The position numbers and the translations under genes were made by a program. The notes beneath the pieces are model-generated. The model was not told the origin of the DNA. It made no database searches and saw only the letters and a list, made by a program, of their open reading frames with translations. From the NCBI GenBank assembly GCA_013399855.1, contig VXAY01002047.1, positions 62,001 through 126,000 of the forward strand: a stretch of DNA of 64,000 nucleotides, read 5' to 3'. The stretch is from Oxyruncus cristatus. Lineage: Eukaryota > Chordata > Aves > Passeriformes > Cotingidae. Positions 22,601 to 37,700 of this stretch are shown here, piece after piece (position 1 is the stretch's first letter; each line of letters begins with the position of its first letter).

Positions 22601-25440
22601 ATTTTTACCTTTATTTAAAATAGCCTTAGTTTATGGTAATTTTGGATTAGTTTTGCCATGTGACTAGGAGTTCAGTTTGTTTGGTAAATTGAAACTCATC
22701 TGTCTGCTTCTGCTCATTTGTCACTGACCTAATTTGGGATTCATCGTGATGCTAAATTGTATTTTAATAGCAAACTTGGCAGAGTTGTGTCTTTACTTAC
22801 TGTGTATTTTTCCAATGAAACTTGATCCATAAAAGGATGTTATCAGAATCCATCAGAGTTAAGTTTTATTTTGCACAGTTCACCTTCCCACTCTAAATTA
22901 ATATTTATAATGAACAGTGAAAATACTGTAGACGTGTTTAATGTATGTGTCCTGCTTTTAGAAGTGAACTTTACAGCTCATTAGTTGCTCAGCTCTGAGT
23001 TACTACATCAGTATTTTAATAATTTGCTGATCTTGCATTTCATGTTGCTGCCACTGAATTCCCAAAGGGATGTATTGGCAAACTGATTTATTAGGAAGTT
23101 TTAAAAAAAAACCAAAAAACTCTTTCAAAAGCAGAAACGATCTTCCCATCTTACAACAGCCCATATATATTATATACCTGTGCATTCCTTCTAATGTAAT
23201 GAAGTGGCTGCTGACAGCTGCATATCTAACTAGAATGTGTCATATGCAAATTTTGAAAGACTGAAGAAGCGGAAGAAGGGTGAGATTGTGCCAGCAGCAG
23301 AGAAGTATCAAGCATTTAACAGTGCCTTGTTTTATTTTAGGTCTGCATGATTGTCATTTGCCCAGCTTCAGCTTTCTTGCACTGCTAGATTGTTAATGAC
23401 CATTTTATTATTTTTGGAATTTTAATTAAGACCATACTTGGCTTTCAGTTGCAGTAGTCTCTCTAATGAATGGACATTTTGTTTGTTTTCAGTTAGAAAT
23501 GGGAGAAAATGAGCTCTTTAAAATAGAGAAGTAAAAACTTCCACACTAAAATTCTCCTGTTTTTCTCTCTTCGTTCATCTTTTCTTATGGTTTTTCGTAG
23601 TGGTTTTGAAATACTACCAGAGTGGTGGTTTTCTACAGAAAACCTTCCCTTCCTGGTCCACATCCTGCTGTGAGAGAAAACTCACTCTCCTAACGCTTTC
23701 TTGTCTCTTCCTTCTTTCAGAGGAGAGCAGAGAAACAGTTCCAATTTGTCTTTCCCTACCAAAATCTAAGGTTTATTATTCCCACTTGTATCCCAGTGTC
23801 TAAGCCAGGTGTTGCGGGGCTTTCACTGTAGGCTCTGCTTATGGAGTTTCCTGTCAGTCTTCTTGAAATCTCTTTCCATGTGCTTAAACATCTCTACATG
23901 GTGTTAAGGAAAGCACCTACTGTTGAGGCATTTTTATTGCTAATAGTGATTCTTGACTTAAAATATTAGAAAATCCCTGGAGCGCTGCCAGCGAAAAGCT
24001 AAAAGGCATACTTGGAGTTATAGATTAATTCATGGAGATAAGAACGTATGTGTGTAGAATTCTGCAGGAGTGCCAAAGCTATTGACTTTTGGCTTATTTA
24101 ACAGAACATAATAATTTGTGTGTCTGTATTTGATGTATGGAGGTCTGTATATAAGTACATGTTTGTGTCTTTCACAGTCTAAGGCACAAAAGGACTGCTT
24201 ATAACTTTCAAAGACTTTTGGGTCGTAACCAAGCCAGCTTCTGGTCTTGTTTTTGTCATCTTACATAACTTAATGCATGCATAATATCCATATCTGAAAC
24301 AGCAGGAATGTCCATGGAAGCTTGAGCAGTCAAGTTACCTTGTGATCTGCCTCTGTCCCCACCTGATATTCCCACCAGGTAAAAGAGTGTGCAGGATATA
24401 TTGCAGGAACACCAAAATATCGTGACTGTCGGCAGGCAGGATTTGAGGCTGTTGCTTGGGTGACAGGGTTCTTCAAGTACATTATGTATTAGACAGTAAA
24501 TACTGTATTTTATAACTGTTAGGAAAAAATGCTGACCAGCTTTTTTTTTTTTTTTTTTTGTGTAGTGTTATGGAGAAAAGGCCACAAGAGTTATATATTC
24601 TTGTATATATATTCATTTCTGAAGAGAATATCCTCTGCCTATCAGGGGTCTGTGTCTCTGTTTGACAGAAGATCATTCTGTTGAAGTGAACTTGAGGCTT
24701 TTGTCAGTTGGAGGAGCTAATAGGCTGCTTTTTGCTTTGCATACCTGTAAGAATTGCATGAAACTAAAAGAGCAGAAAATATGTCTCAGGTTTTTCAGAA
24801 ATAGTAAGTGAATGTTTTTGAAAATATATTGAAATCAAAACATTTGTTGCAAGCTTATGTTAAAAATATTCTGAAATATTTTGAAATATTTCAGATTTTT
24901 CAAAACTCACAAGGAGTCTGTCCATTTTTTATTTGAAGAATTTTTTCATCTAAGTAAAAAAAGACCAGATATGTTTGGTATCTCAGTGAAGCCAATTCCT
25001 GTTTCATCCATCCATACTGCCTGCAACCAACCAACACATAATGTGTATGTTTGCTATTAAAATAGAGAAGGCATCATTTTTTTAATCCTTTCTTAAGTTT
25101 TGCGGTTTTTTAGACTCTTTTTTATTACTACTTATTGTTTAGGATTAATTCATCTGTAATGATGAAAAGTCATGAACTATTCATGGAACCACCACTCACT
25201 GATCTCACTGTCCTTTCCTTTTGCCTCCATATTCTTCTTTTGGATCCTGGGAAGGATCTCAGTTTCGTTTTTAAGTGGTACATACATCTGGTGCTCCTGA
25301 TAAGTAATAAGTGGAAGAAATCCTCAACACGAAGTGCTGGCTCAGATAACGATGAGGGGATGAATTTGAGGTGAATTCTGAATTCTGGAAGACATTTTCT
25401 CCAGGATCACTGACGGACACTTTCGACTAATTCAAGACAT

Positions 25441-25498
25441 GGTTGGTGGGAGTTGGGGATATTTAATATTCCCGCCCCCCAACTTCCCCCCCCCCCCG
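25441..25498. repeat. G-tract/C-tract inverted repeat with poly-C run
   Basis: GGGAGTTGGGG (25448-25458) is followed 16-20 bp later by CCCCAACTTCCC and then a 12-13 base C-run. The two arms can pair with a single unpaired T, and the minus strand carries several long G-tracts that could form a quadruplex. Confidence 0.6.
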
Positions 25499-28400
25499 CT
25501 GATAGTCTCAAGGATAATTAGGCAATTTCTGTGTATTTGTGTAATTAATAAATTATTTTTTAAAGTCTTACCAGAGATGCAGAGTTCTCCCTCCCAAGGA
25601 AGAATACAAACAAATTAAACCAGGAGCAGAGCAGTAAAGATCAGACTTGTGCAGAGCACTTGGGGCAGTGTTTGGGCTGGGATTGAAATCGTGGCTGTCT
25701 GACTGCTCCCATTCTGTTTTATAACTCTGCAGCTGGGGAGTTTTATTAAATGTAAAATTTATGTTAATCCCCTGGGAATACTTTGAAAGGAAAAAAGGAT
25801 GAGGACGCAATAACGTTGAGGTACTTGGCTTGCAGGGCTGGTGAGTCAGTTGCCGTGTAACTAGTGAGCTCCCGGAGCTAAGAGCTAATTTGGCAGCAGA
25901 AGTCAGAAGCGTGTTGCATCAGAGCTGGCCTGAAGCTCTGCTGGTTTTACCATTGGATTTTCTCATTTTCTGGCATTAGTAACTGTATATTTAGTTAGGA
26001 TGTAAGATTTAGATAGTATGCTCATGTTGAATGCAAAGTCCTGGACATTCTACTGTTCAATTTTAAGTAGCATAAAGTACTATTACTATAAATAACTAAA
26101 TGTTTGTAAGATGATATTATAAATTATTTTATTCTGAAACCTGCAGTGCTTATGCCAAAGCCTTGATCCTGTGATGACTGAAGCTGCAGTCTGTTCACAA
26201 ATTCATTTCTTGTTGACATTGATGTTTAGAAACCCTTGTGATCAAGAAGCAATTTAAAATCATGGGTTGCACGCACTGGAGGGATCAGGGTGTACTGTGT
26301 AGTAACGAAAATGATGATACAAATCTTGCTACAGAGGCTATCTTATTATTTTAGAAAGTTTAAGTTTGTTTGTATATGGATTCTCAATTCAGATTATTTC
26401 ATGAAACCCTGTGACCCTTATATTGTCTACAACAATACTTTAAGATTTGTTTCTTTGTTTGAAAATTTGATCCAGTGAAGAAATAAAGTTGATGTGTTCT
26501 GGCTGAACTGGAATGGTGTTTCTGGATATATGGATATGAACTAGCACCTTTGGAATTTTTTTTCCAAATAAGCCTATGTACTGTAGTTTTGTTTTTATAC
26601 AGTGAAAAAACATAGTAGGAGTCACAAATTTAATATGCCAACCATAGGACAAAAACCGAGAATGTAAAAACAGTCTGAAAGCTGGTTTGTTTTTTTTTTT
26701 CCTGGAAACTGTATATTAGGGCACAGATGAAAATGAAAATTATTTGCAATATTTCACAGTCAATGTGCTTGTAAATAGTGAATGCCATGACGTGTATTAA
26801 AATACCTCTGGCAGAATTATATGTATATAGAAAAGTGTTTAGAAAATAGTTTTTGAAATATGAATCCTAAACTAATCTTAATTTTTACTTTCTAGCCTGG
26901 GTCTTTGCTAGCTAGGTAATGTATCTTTCCGTAAATATTGAAAGAAAAATAAAGTAGTAGGTCTGAGAACCTCTCTGTGTATAAACCTTATAATACAAGC
27001 ATGTGATTATAGCCTTCAGCTTTATTCAGTACAAATTATAGTAATTACAGTATAGTTAATTTTAACATTCATTTTTTTGTCACCTATAACAGCCAGGAAA
27101 TGCATACACAGGAAGCATATTTTGTCACGTACAGGTTTCCAGCTCCTGTTCCTAATTATATTGTGTTCAGAGCATTCCTAAAGCCTGCAGGTTTATATAT
27201 GTAGAACTTCCATATCTGCTCTAGTTTGCCACAGGTGGGATTTAAGTGGTAGATCCTTAAATGCTTCATCTGGCCTTTCTTTCTGCAGCATGAGACTGCT
27301 GAAATTTTTCAAAGGAGTTCTAGGATTTTGTTCTGTCTACAACTGAAGAGGAGAATTTGTTCGCATAAGTAAAGTGGAAAACATCACTGCTAACCATATC
27401 ACATAGTTCAGTGAAACTTTGATTACAGGGAAATGTATGTATTCCATGTGGTCCCTCTGAATTTGCAGTTGCTAACCAGGACTGGAGCATCTGAGACACA
27501 GCAAACCCCACCAGCATATTTGCTTCCAGCACGATACACAATTCCAAATCTATTTCTGGTGGGAAAATGAATTCAGTGTGTGAATTTCTTGTCGCAGAAC
27601 TGAATCTAAATGTGTAAGAGCCTTGGGAAAGCCTGGCTTTGGAATCCATTTGTGATTGTTGTTGCCTTGGGTGATAGGTTTGTGCTTGGCACAGGCGATT
27701 CGGCAGAAATACAGCTTTTCTCTATCTCTCCCCCTTTTCTTTCCTCCCTCCTGGATTTTGGTTATTGATGGGACCTGGTCTCATTTGGTCTGTTCTGAGC
27801 AGCTAAATAAACCTCTGAGTTTCCAAACGGTTCTCTGGGAGGGAATACCAGTCACTTTATAGGTCTTCTGATAGATTTAGAATGAGACAAGATTAACCAG
27901 CAGGCTGGCATCGAATGCCAGGTTTCATTGCTTGTGCTGTGTAAAAGTCTTGTGTATTAGTGACATAGAAATTAAAAAAAGAGAAGCATTTGGAGAGGGA
28001 TGAGTCCTCCTCATTATTTACAAACCATTTGACAGAATAATTGCTTTGATTATTGGATAATCTGATTTTCAAGGCTCTGCTCAATTACCTAGTGAATTTG
28101 CATGATATCAAAATATTCGTGTTGTTTTATCAGTAAAACAGTTTCAGATGGATAACCTCTATCTGTGAGAGAGGAAAATACCTCTGAGAAGAACAATTCC
28201 TAGACAAAGTAGCTGGAGGTTTAGGTATGCTCTGTCATTTCTTAGCTCTTTCTGACTGTCTGTTATCTTGTGAAATGCCTTAGGCTACAACCCTGTATCT
28301 CTTATTTTCTTCCTGCTTAGTGAAAAGCAGAGGGGAGGATTGGAGCTTTTACTGTTTCTTTTTTTAATGACTGCCTTCCTTCAGAGGATTTTGACACGTG

Positions 28401-28716
28401 TTTCATTAATCATTAGCTGTTATTGGCAGTCTCACTGTCTACCAAGGCTTTTGGGAAGAACAGCTTGTTCTTACTGTGTTGGTCAGGAATATGGTGCTAG
28501 ATTAAGTAGACTTGTCAGATAGAATCCTTTTATTTCAGTTGATTTCAGATATGGTGACCCAGCTCTCTAAAAACTCTAGTTTTTGTGAAAATGCCCAGGT
28601 TAATTTTGAACAAATATCTTAGATGGTAGAAAAACCTGTCTGACTCCAACTGTGCTGCCTGTTGTGTTTTTTCCTTGCACATTTAGATGGTATTACTGAC
28701 ACAACTGCATATGTGA

Positions 28717-28792
28717 ATGTGCCCATGGCAGGAGGTTGGGACAAGATGACCTTTAAAGTCCCTTCCAACCCAACCCATTCTACGATTCTAAA
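28717..28792 (+). mobile_element. CR1 LINE 3' tail fragment
   Basis: GTGCCCATGGCAGGAGGTTGG, then a GACCTTTAAAGTCCCTTCCA stretch and CCCATTCTACGATTCTA, match the last ~75 bp of an avian CR1 in sense orientation. It is a very short truncated insertion. Confidence 0.85.
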
Positions 28793-31700
28793 ACTAATCT
28801 TATGGTCAGCATTGTTACAATCTACAAGAAATACTTTTTGTCTAAGGGTGTTTTATAAATATTAGTATATCTTGTTCCATCTAATGATATTTCAGACTCA
28901 ATATGGTGAAAATAGTATTGGGTTTCTTAATGAAAAATAACTTGACTTTAGAAGAAAGGAAGAAAACATACTTCTCAGGCCTGTGCAGCTGATAGTACAG
29001 TTTCTAAATGAGTTTCTAAAAGCAAGATTGTATTTACAATGAGATCTTATAAGGCTCTCGGGATGTTTTCTTGACTGCTGTCATATAGATATATTAAAAA
29101 AATATAAATGTGGGAAGGTCTTCTACCATCTCTCTCTGCAACACACAACATACAGAAGACTCCATCTTACAAGACAGAATTGTCTATCCCTCTAAAGAGC
29201 CTAAAGCAAGAAAGCCCAAGCCATAAAATTTATTAGACATCCCTGCATGACAAAAATCAATAGAATACAATCTCTTGTGGTTTAATATGAAAATAAACAT
29301 AAAGAAGCAGTGGCTCTCAGCAAAAATATTGAGCTGCAGGTATAGAATTGAAGATGTCAAGAGAAGACTGAAAGCAGAGAATACTGTCCAGTTTACTGTA
29401 GAACATATTTCAGAACCAAAGCCAGGAATAATAGTCTGGGCATGTCTGAAAAAATAAAATTCAATATAGGAATGCTGATGTGAGTGAGAGTGAAATGAAA
29501 AAGCACACTTCTCGTGGGTACCAAACTTTGGGACACTATGGTAAAATATTCAATTAATTCATGGTTGTCTATAAGTGGTTAAAATGCTGTGAATAATAAA
29601 AACAATTAAAGGTACAGAGTTTTGTTTGGCCAATTTCTTCTCTATTGAATTTATGATATTTTCTATCCTATGTAGCTCTAGGTACTGCTGGGTATTAATG
29701 ATGCTTTAATGATTTGAGTTGTGCAGTGCTGTCAGCAGTGCAGGCTCTCTGAGGCTGTTTGAGTGTACACTCTGTATTTTCCATGAAATACTTTGAATTT
29801 CTTTCAAACTGCTTCTGAATGCTGCATGTCCTAGTCTTGTTATGTCCTTTATGGGAAAAATTGCAGCAGAGCTTTGGCAGTGTTTTGAATCCTTGAATTA
29901 CTCACTGTTTGTTCAAATCTAACTCAGAATTTATTTTTATTTTTAAATTGGGGAATAAATAGGGATACCTTTACTTTCCAGTTCAGTAATTGCAAATTAC
30001 TGTTTTGCAGGGTTTTATTTACATAGGTAGAGTAGCATAATTTCCATTCTGATTGTACCTGAAGGCTCTTATGTGCTATAACTCATTGTAAAGATGCTGT
30101 AAAAAATAATAAAAAAATTAATGTGATCTTTTAGCTTTCCCTTGCTTTCCTTGGTTACTAAAACTTGTGTAGGTGGAGCAGCATCATATGTACACAGACT
30201 CAGTGAAGTAGTGCTTGTTGGGGAAAAACATAGCCTTCTACAAGGCATCTGATAGATGGAAATTGTGAAATTACTGACACGTAATCCAAACCCTAATACT
30301 TGCAACAGTTAAACGCATCCCTGTTCTCTCCCCTGCCGTAAGTAATGAGCTTGACTTCAATACCAAGGAATTTTCTTGGAGTGTGTCTTCGAGCTTTCCC
30401 TGTGTATGTGGTGTATACATAGGTCTTGCTTTTGAAGCATTTATCTTCAAGTGCTCGATCAAGAAATTTTATGGAAAAATTGGATTTTATTAGGAAAAAA
30501 AACCCCTACTCTCACCCACCACCCTGACTCTGGGACCTCAAGAGCAGTATGAAATAGGGTATTGCTCCTGGAACTGACAGTAACAGTGATATTTCTATCT
30601 CCATAGTTGGTTTTTCTGCCCTAAACATTCAAAATCCTTTGCCAAGCAAGCTCCTGAAAATACATCTTTGAAGTTTATTACATTTAATTAGTTATCTGTC
30701 ATTTTAAGCTTTACCCGCTGACAACAGTAATAGTGGAAGGAAAATCCCAGATTGTATAAAGCTTACCGATAGTTTTTAATTCCTTGATAAAGCAGCTAGT
30801 TTTAAAGTCTGTAAGACTAGACATAAGTGAAAATTTATATATTACCTATGTGACTGTTGGAGGGGGGGGCTAAGCAGTTCTTTTTAACCTTCCCATTTGT
30901 GTACTTGCACTGCCTTTTCTCTGGTTTGATCATTTTAAATGACACAGAAGGTTGCCTAACTTCTTGTAATCAGTCCGGTTTGTTGTGAGAGTGACCACTT
31001 TATATCTCGTAACAAATCACACTTAGAGACGTGCTGCGTGTTTGCTTGCAGGTGTATTTCTCTGTGACAGCTGTTCTTTAAGACCCTGAGATGTGCCATT
31101 AATTTTGAGTAGTCAGAAGGGCATCCGTCTAGTCAACAGTAGAAATTATTGCTGCTCCTTGATGAGTTTTAGTTATTAGTATTTCTCAAAGGCAAGGGTG
31201 ACTGAAATTTATGGCATCAGTCAGCCACACGAGACGAGGATGTTTCATAAACGCCGCCAGATGTCACTGAGATGAGCTCATGTGCAACAAGCAAATCTTT
31301 TTTTGGGAAGAGCTGTTAAAACTGCTGTGATGAATCCTCTTCTCTGAAGTGTTTCTGTTGCTTGAGTCAAATGATATTGTGACCCAGGTGCAGTCAAAGT
31401 GGCCTCATAGCCACTGTGGGGCAAGGCAGCCACAGCAAAGGTACTGGTTGATACATGGCCCACTTGTGCTATTCCAGGGACTGCCTTGACCTTGCTGGAA
31501 ATCCCAGCAGGAAGATAATGAATCAAATCTCAAGTCATTTTTGAAAGGAAAATAAACCCTGCAGAGAGCTCCAGAAAATCACTTTTTTTTACCTTCTTTT
31601 GAGAAGTGGGGTTTGAGTCACACCTTGATAAAGATTGATTAATGTGTTGAGCTTTGAAGGCATGACCTTGCAAACCCAGCCAGTTATCATTTCTTTAAAG

Positions 31701-34700
31701 AACTATCCAAACACCATGACCTGAGACTGCATGAAAAAAAAAAAAAAAGTTTAGTTGGCAAAATCATGACCTAAAAATGTAGAGTATGTGTTAAACTTGT
31801 CCATAGGCTCTCTGAGTCAGCATAGACCCTTGTCTTAGACCATGGTCTGCCATGTGATATGGATATTTTTCCACAAGAGAGTTCTGTCTTGGGGCAAGGG
31901 ATAGATGAACAAGAGAGCAAAATCAAGATTGCAAGGACATGGTATGTTGAAATCTTTTCATGTTTTTTTTTCCAAACACATCTACAATTCATATTTCATT
32001 ATTTGCTTTTGACAAGTTTACATCTGAAGTAATTCTATCCTTTGATTGGCCTGTGCTGTTTCTGTACCATCTTATTCTATCTTTCTACAGCCTGAATAGG
32101 AAACTTAAAATATTTTCTTTGCCATTTGGGCCAATTTATGTCTCTCTTGGCTGATAATCCTGGAGCTATGCAGGTATCAATTTATATGTAGAAAGACACC
32201 TTGGCTATATTTAGTTTCTGATTTTTATAAAAGAGATGAAAATCCCCAAACTGCATAATTTTATAGAAATATGCAAGGTTTGAATGAATTTTGTTACATC
32301 CTATGGCTCATTTTTATAGTTATTCTGTATTTAAATGCTATTGTACTGCTTATAATGGAAAAAAGATGAAGTAATTTGTCAAATATTATATTGACCATTG
32401 TTTATGGCTCTATTTTGTTATGCTATTATTCTGAGTAGTCTAGAATTTGCTTTAAGGAAAAGAAAAACACTCTTGTAATGCAGGGTAACTTTTTTGGCTG
32501 AAGTTAATGTGATTTTTCTCAGTAGCAGGAGGCAGAATAAATGGACTTAAAATGACACAATTAACCCTGTCTTCCACGTCTCACCATAGCTCCAAAAATG
32601 CAGGTTAAGTCTACATTGGACTTAATCTTGCTGGTTTAAAGGAGGAACTTGGATATGAGAACTCTCAAACCTTTTTGATAATTACTAGTGATTGTTTAGT
32701 GGGCGGGTGGGCACCATTCAAAGACAATGAGAAATCTCTGATGTCTAATCCAATTTGGTCATTTTGCATCATCAGAGGGAGATTTCAGGGTGGTTCACAG
32801 GAGGTGAATTTCTTCTTTTGTGTTTTTTGTCCCTCTTCAGAAACAGATGAGTTGAGGTGTTCTTTGGGGAAAGAATTATGCCTGTCTGAGAAAGAGAACT
32901 GGCAAAAGTTCTTAAAAGTTCAAAGAGAATTACCCAAAAATAGAGACAGCAGAGGTGTGAGAGCTTGTGCATCTTGAGAAGATGCTCATTTATTGGTGAA
33001 TACAGAGATGATGGTGTGTGGAGGTTAGTCACATCATCCTGACTTCAGGGAACTCACAACAGAACTGTATATATTTATTTATGGGAGGAGATGTAAGTTC
33101 TTCTTGGCATGTCTTAGTGCCCACATTGCAGGGGAATTATATAGAGAAGGTGCCTATTTATATATGGGTGGTGTTCTGGAGAGATAAGTAGGAAAAAGCA
33201 AGGAATTGTAGCCTGTCTATGTACAGTGGGGAAGTGGCAGAATTGCTTGCCTGGCAGGTGAACCATAGAAAGGTCTCCAGCACACTCTGGCCTCAACAGG
33301 ATGTTTTCTGGAGGGGATAAAGTAGACTTGGCTCGCCAGTCTGCTGACACAACGGACCGGACAAAAAGCAATGTGCAAACCAGGAGTTGCCCCTGCCAGC
33401 CAGAAATGCAAAGGTTAAACCAGTTCTGTGAGCAGGTAATCCTTTGGGACAGAGCAAAAAGGATAGATAGCAGGAAGAAGGAGTATTCTTATGTACATGT
33501 GGCAAAACAGATCCCTCTTAGAGAAAGGGCTGTGCCATAAAGGGACTGGAAACCAAGTTGTGGTGTAATTTGTGTTCAGGAAATACTATGGGAAAAAAAA
33601 ACAAACCATAAAAAAAAATATAACCCCCCCAAAAAAACCACAAAACTCCAGTACATCACTGCAATATGGTCTCTCTTGCATTTGCTGACCAATTTATTTA
33701 GGATTTTGTCAGAGTAGACTCCCATAAGGAAGGAGGGAGATGCTCATTCCCCTGTGCATGTTTGAGTGAGATCTGGGCACTGGTACCTCTTGTAGCAGCA
33801 AGGAGAGACAACAACAGAAAGCTGTAAGCCTGGAGCTCTGATAAAGTTGCTGAGAGAGAGCAGGGATGGCAGGCATGAGCCTTGAGCAGCTCCTCAGGTC
33901 TCAGAAACACTTCCAAGATCTTGGGAGCAGTTCCTGCTTCCCTCAAAGACAGTGAAGGGCTGACTGTGTTAGGCTGGTATCAGGCATCACTCTGCAGGGA
34001 TCCTGAGCATAGGAGGAAAGTTGTTTACATCCTTTTTCCTATTCTATTTCCTGGTCACTTGAGTTTTCCTTGGTTTCGGAGGTTAATTGTCCTTGTTTGT
34101 TTGTTATAATAAATTGTGACTTTGTTGCTGCTTAAAAGCTGTTCAGCCTTCTCCAGGGAGCTCCTTCCATTAGAAGGCTGATATGGGTCCACCTCAGAGC
34201 TTTGGGTGATCCTTGGTTGCTTGGATATGCTGCCTCTGAGAATATCAAATCCCTTTCCTGTTCTGGCAGATAGCAGTGAGGAAGGATGGCAAATGGCCCA
34301 GTGGAGTAAGATAAAGAATTAGGTAGGTCATGCAGGAATGGGTGGAAGCATAACATTAAAATAGAGACAAGTTGGGAAGCTGGAAAGTGGGGGAAGAACA
34401 TGGAGAGATGGAAAAAGTAAAGAGAAAATATTAGAAATGGAAGAAGAAAAGTAGGTGACAAACTGAATATCCAGAAAATAATCCCTGGGATATTCCCTGT
34501 CCTTGATTAGTTGATAATGAAAAATACTGGCTTTAATCTTTCTGTCCTCTGGGGGCATCACTTACCTATAGCATACATTTTGGGGGAGCAGGTGGTGGAT
34601 GACTATGTTACTATTTTTTTTTTAAAGGAGAATAAGTTTAGAGCTTTTCTCACTCAGCTTTAAGTAGTTTGAGCTATATCAGCTGAAAATAGATGTTTTA

Positions 34701-37700
34701 TAAGTTATTTTGTTGGTTTATTTTTTAGTGGATAGTATATGTTCAAATGACTTCTCTTTGATTTCCATCTGATTTTTTTTCAGAATTTGTAAAGTGGCCT
34801 TTATTCATTAAGTGTTAACTTTTTACCTTTGCCTAATGCTCTCTTATGAAATTCTGTAGAAAAGGTGGTTTATTTCAGCCAAAATACAAGTAAAAATATT
34901 GAAGTTTAGCTTTTTTTTTTTTTTTCCTTGTTGTCAAATCCCTAAATACTTAGTTACTGGTTAAGAATACAGCCTTCCTCCAATTTCTTTAGATGCTGGG
35001 AGCCTTAGTACATCTTGAGAAGTTGAGGCATAAGTTACTTTGTTTAAACTTCAAAAAGTAAAAGTAGGACAGTTTTTTCTTTCATTAGTCCCTGCAAAAT
35101 CAAGTCAGGTGCAGCCACACTGGCTGCAAAACTGTGCCACATTCTTCTCTTTGATTTTTCTCATTTGTGACAGAGATTTGGTACAAAGGATCTGGTACAA
35201 AGGATCAAAAGTCACACATACTCTTTGAAAAATGAGAAAATTCAGAGTTTAAAAGTAACATGAGAGTTAAAGAAGACTGACTTTTTAATTTAATAGTTAT
35301 CATTTCCTTAATTTTCTCTTTTTCCCCTTTCCCCCCCCCCATTTAAATATATCAAAACATTGAAGTACAAAGAGAATTTGGGATGAAAAATTAAAGATGA
35401 TTCAGCCTCCATCAATGTCTGCCCTGTTTTTCTTCGTAAAAAAAATCTTTTACCGTACTGTAGGCACTAAAACACAGACTATACTGGCCAGAAATAATGA
35501 GATGTTTCAATCCTGTAGATTTTTGCTTGATGTCAGAAAATGGCACTTTTTTAATGTTTAGGGAGCATACAATTGGAACAATCTCATGCTTCAGAAGTGA
35601 CAAGCCTAGATGACTGTATTATGTGGTATCTTACTTTGGTCCACTATATATCGAAATATCATCTCCAAAGTACTGTACAAGACTTTTTATTAACAGGTTC
35701 TGTTCTGCTGTACCGTAAAATCCCTGAACTGAATTAAATCCAGCAGGTCCCCAAGCAGACATAGTGTCAGTGAAGAGTCTCGAACTGAATATAAGAGAAA
35801 TTAAAGGACACACTTCAATGCTGATGACTTCATTTTTTCTAAGGGCCCTGAAATGAGAGTTCACCCCATCCCAGGCAGAACCTTTTGTGGTATTTGGAGC
35901 CTTCATTTGCACTCTCTTGGTTTCCAAAAGGCCAGTCTCCAAATTTTCTTCTCTCCCTGGGGCTCAGTAGTTGAAGGCTATGAAGTATGGATTCATTTTA
36001 AAAGGGTATGTTGTGTCCAGAATCATAAGGTCAAAGAGTTGTATATAAGATAAAATAGGTGACTAAAAAAAGAGTCACTTGCTGTTCTGCCATCTGCTCT
36101 TACCAGCATTAAATGCCTGCTGAAAACCTTATTAAAACCAGTATCCTGGCTGTAATGTGGGAGAAGTAGAGGAATCCATTCAGCTGTTTTACATTTACTA
36201 GAATAGCATTTACTGGGTATGAAACACCTTCCCCTTGAGGACTGGACCCCTCACTGTCTAAACTTGACTGTACTAACTCACCAGTCAGTAGTCCATTGTG
36301 GCAGGTAAGCATTGTTTCTTACAGATAAAATTGTTGAGACACAGACAAATAACATGCCCCCAAGTAATACAAGACCCAGAATAAAGCACAGCCTTTATTT
36401 ATTATAAAGAAATTAGGGAGTAAATTGCAAATGACTGTTTGCCTCTCCCTAAGACTGCTGCTGCCTAGCAACGATTGCCAGGTAGGATAAACATCATTAG
36501 CTGTAAAGTTTAATGTCTGAAAGACATTAGGCATGCTGATATGCAGTCTTGAGGTGTCTGTGTACTATTTTAAAATATATTATCCGGCTTTGCCTTTTGG
36601 GTCCAAGAGTAGCTCCAGCCTTGCCCATGGTCTATGTGCACGCTCCTATGGATATAATGGAATTTGGGTTGCAGCGATGCTATAATTAAGGGTAGTAGGG
36701 AAATGCTTCTGCAGCTGAAATAGCTCAAAAATTAGAAATCTTGCACGCTACATACAGAAGCTTCTCAGGAAATCATTCAAGCCCTCTCTTCCTGTCAGGC
36801 TGGGGAATGTGCCTCTTAATTTCCCCTGACAGAAAACACATCACCTCATCAGCAGCTTTAGAAAACGACAAAACATCCCTGCTGAAAAAGACTGCCTGCC
36901 AAATGCTTCCATTGCCACTGCAAAGGGGATAGGGAGGGGAGGGGTGTGCTTCAGAAATTTCATGGAAAGAGAATAATTTCTCTTGCTACCTGTAGAGTCC
37001 CACTGTTATGCCTTGCATTGCTGCAAAACGTTCATCTCGTAGTCAAGGTGTGACCCTTAAAGAATTAATTTGAGCCAGAGGGTATACAACCATTTAAGTC
37101 TGAAAGAATAATTTATACTCCTGAATCTGGATGGTGTGAGATTCTCTTACAGTGTTTGAGCCAAGGCAAACATCTCAGTGCAAAATCCACACCTGCAGAT
37201 CTCTTACATATTTCAGTGCCAGAACAAAAGCGTCTCGGTCACATACTGTGCTGTGTGCATTAACCTGTAGCAGTGGTTATCTCATCTGAAGTTACAGTGC
37301 AGTTTCTTAAAGGTGGTGTAGCACTACTAAGAATAAAATCTGAATTTATTGAAATATTTGCTACTGCACTTTGGCTTAAGTGAGTAAGGTATTTTAAATA
37401 AACCTCAACATTCTATTGAATCATTGCTTTTCTGAATCTTGCACAATTACATTCAGATTTTGTATATCAAATAATACATCCGGACAGAGAATTTTTATAG
37501 AGCATTATCGTCATATTTATCATTACTGCAGTATATTTGTATTGCTGGACTTTTTTCCATTTATTTTTTTATAAACCAAAATTGTGATGAGGTGAAAATG
37601 TTTTATCATCACTCTGTATATTTGTGGGACTCTTGCACCAATGCATTTTTCCACACATTAAAGGAATAACTTTGAGTCAGAGTGACAAAGATCCATGGTC

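Noticed and set aside
24860..24894. TGAAATATTT direct and inverted copies, considered as a regulatory array
   Set aside because: Only two short AT-rich copies; expected at this base composition.
29275..29457. 60-codon frame considered as a fossil DNA-transposase piece
   Set aside because: No catalytic motif or terminal inverted repeats found nearby.
33114..34561. Several overlapping minus-strand frames in a slightly GC-richer stretch, considered as an old retroviral remnant
   Set aside because: No TG...CA ends with target duplication, no protein motif, and frames overlap at random.
35175..35203. 14-bp tandem duplication (TGGTACAAAGGATC)
   Set aside because: Simple replication slippage; no further copies.
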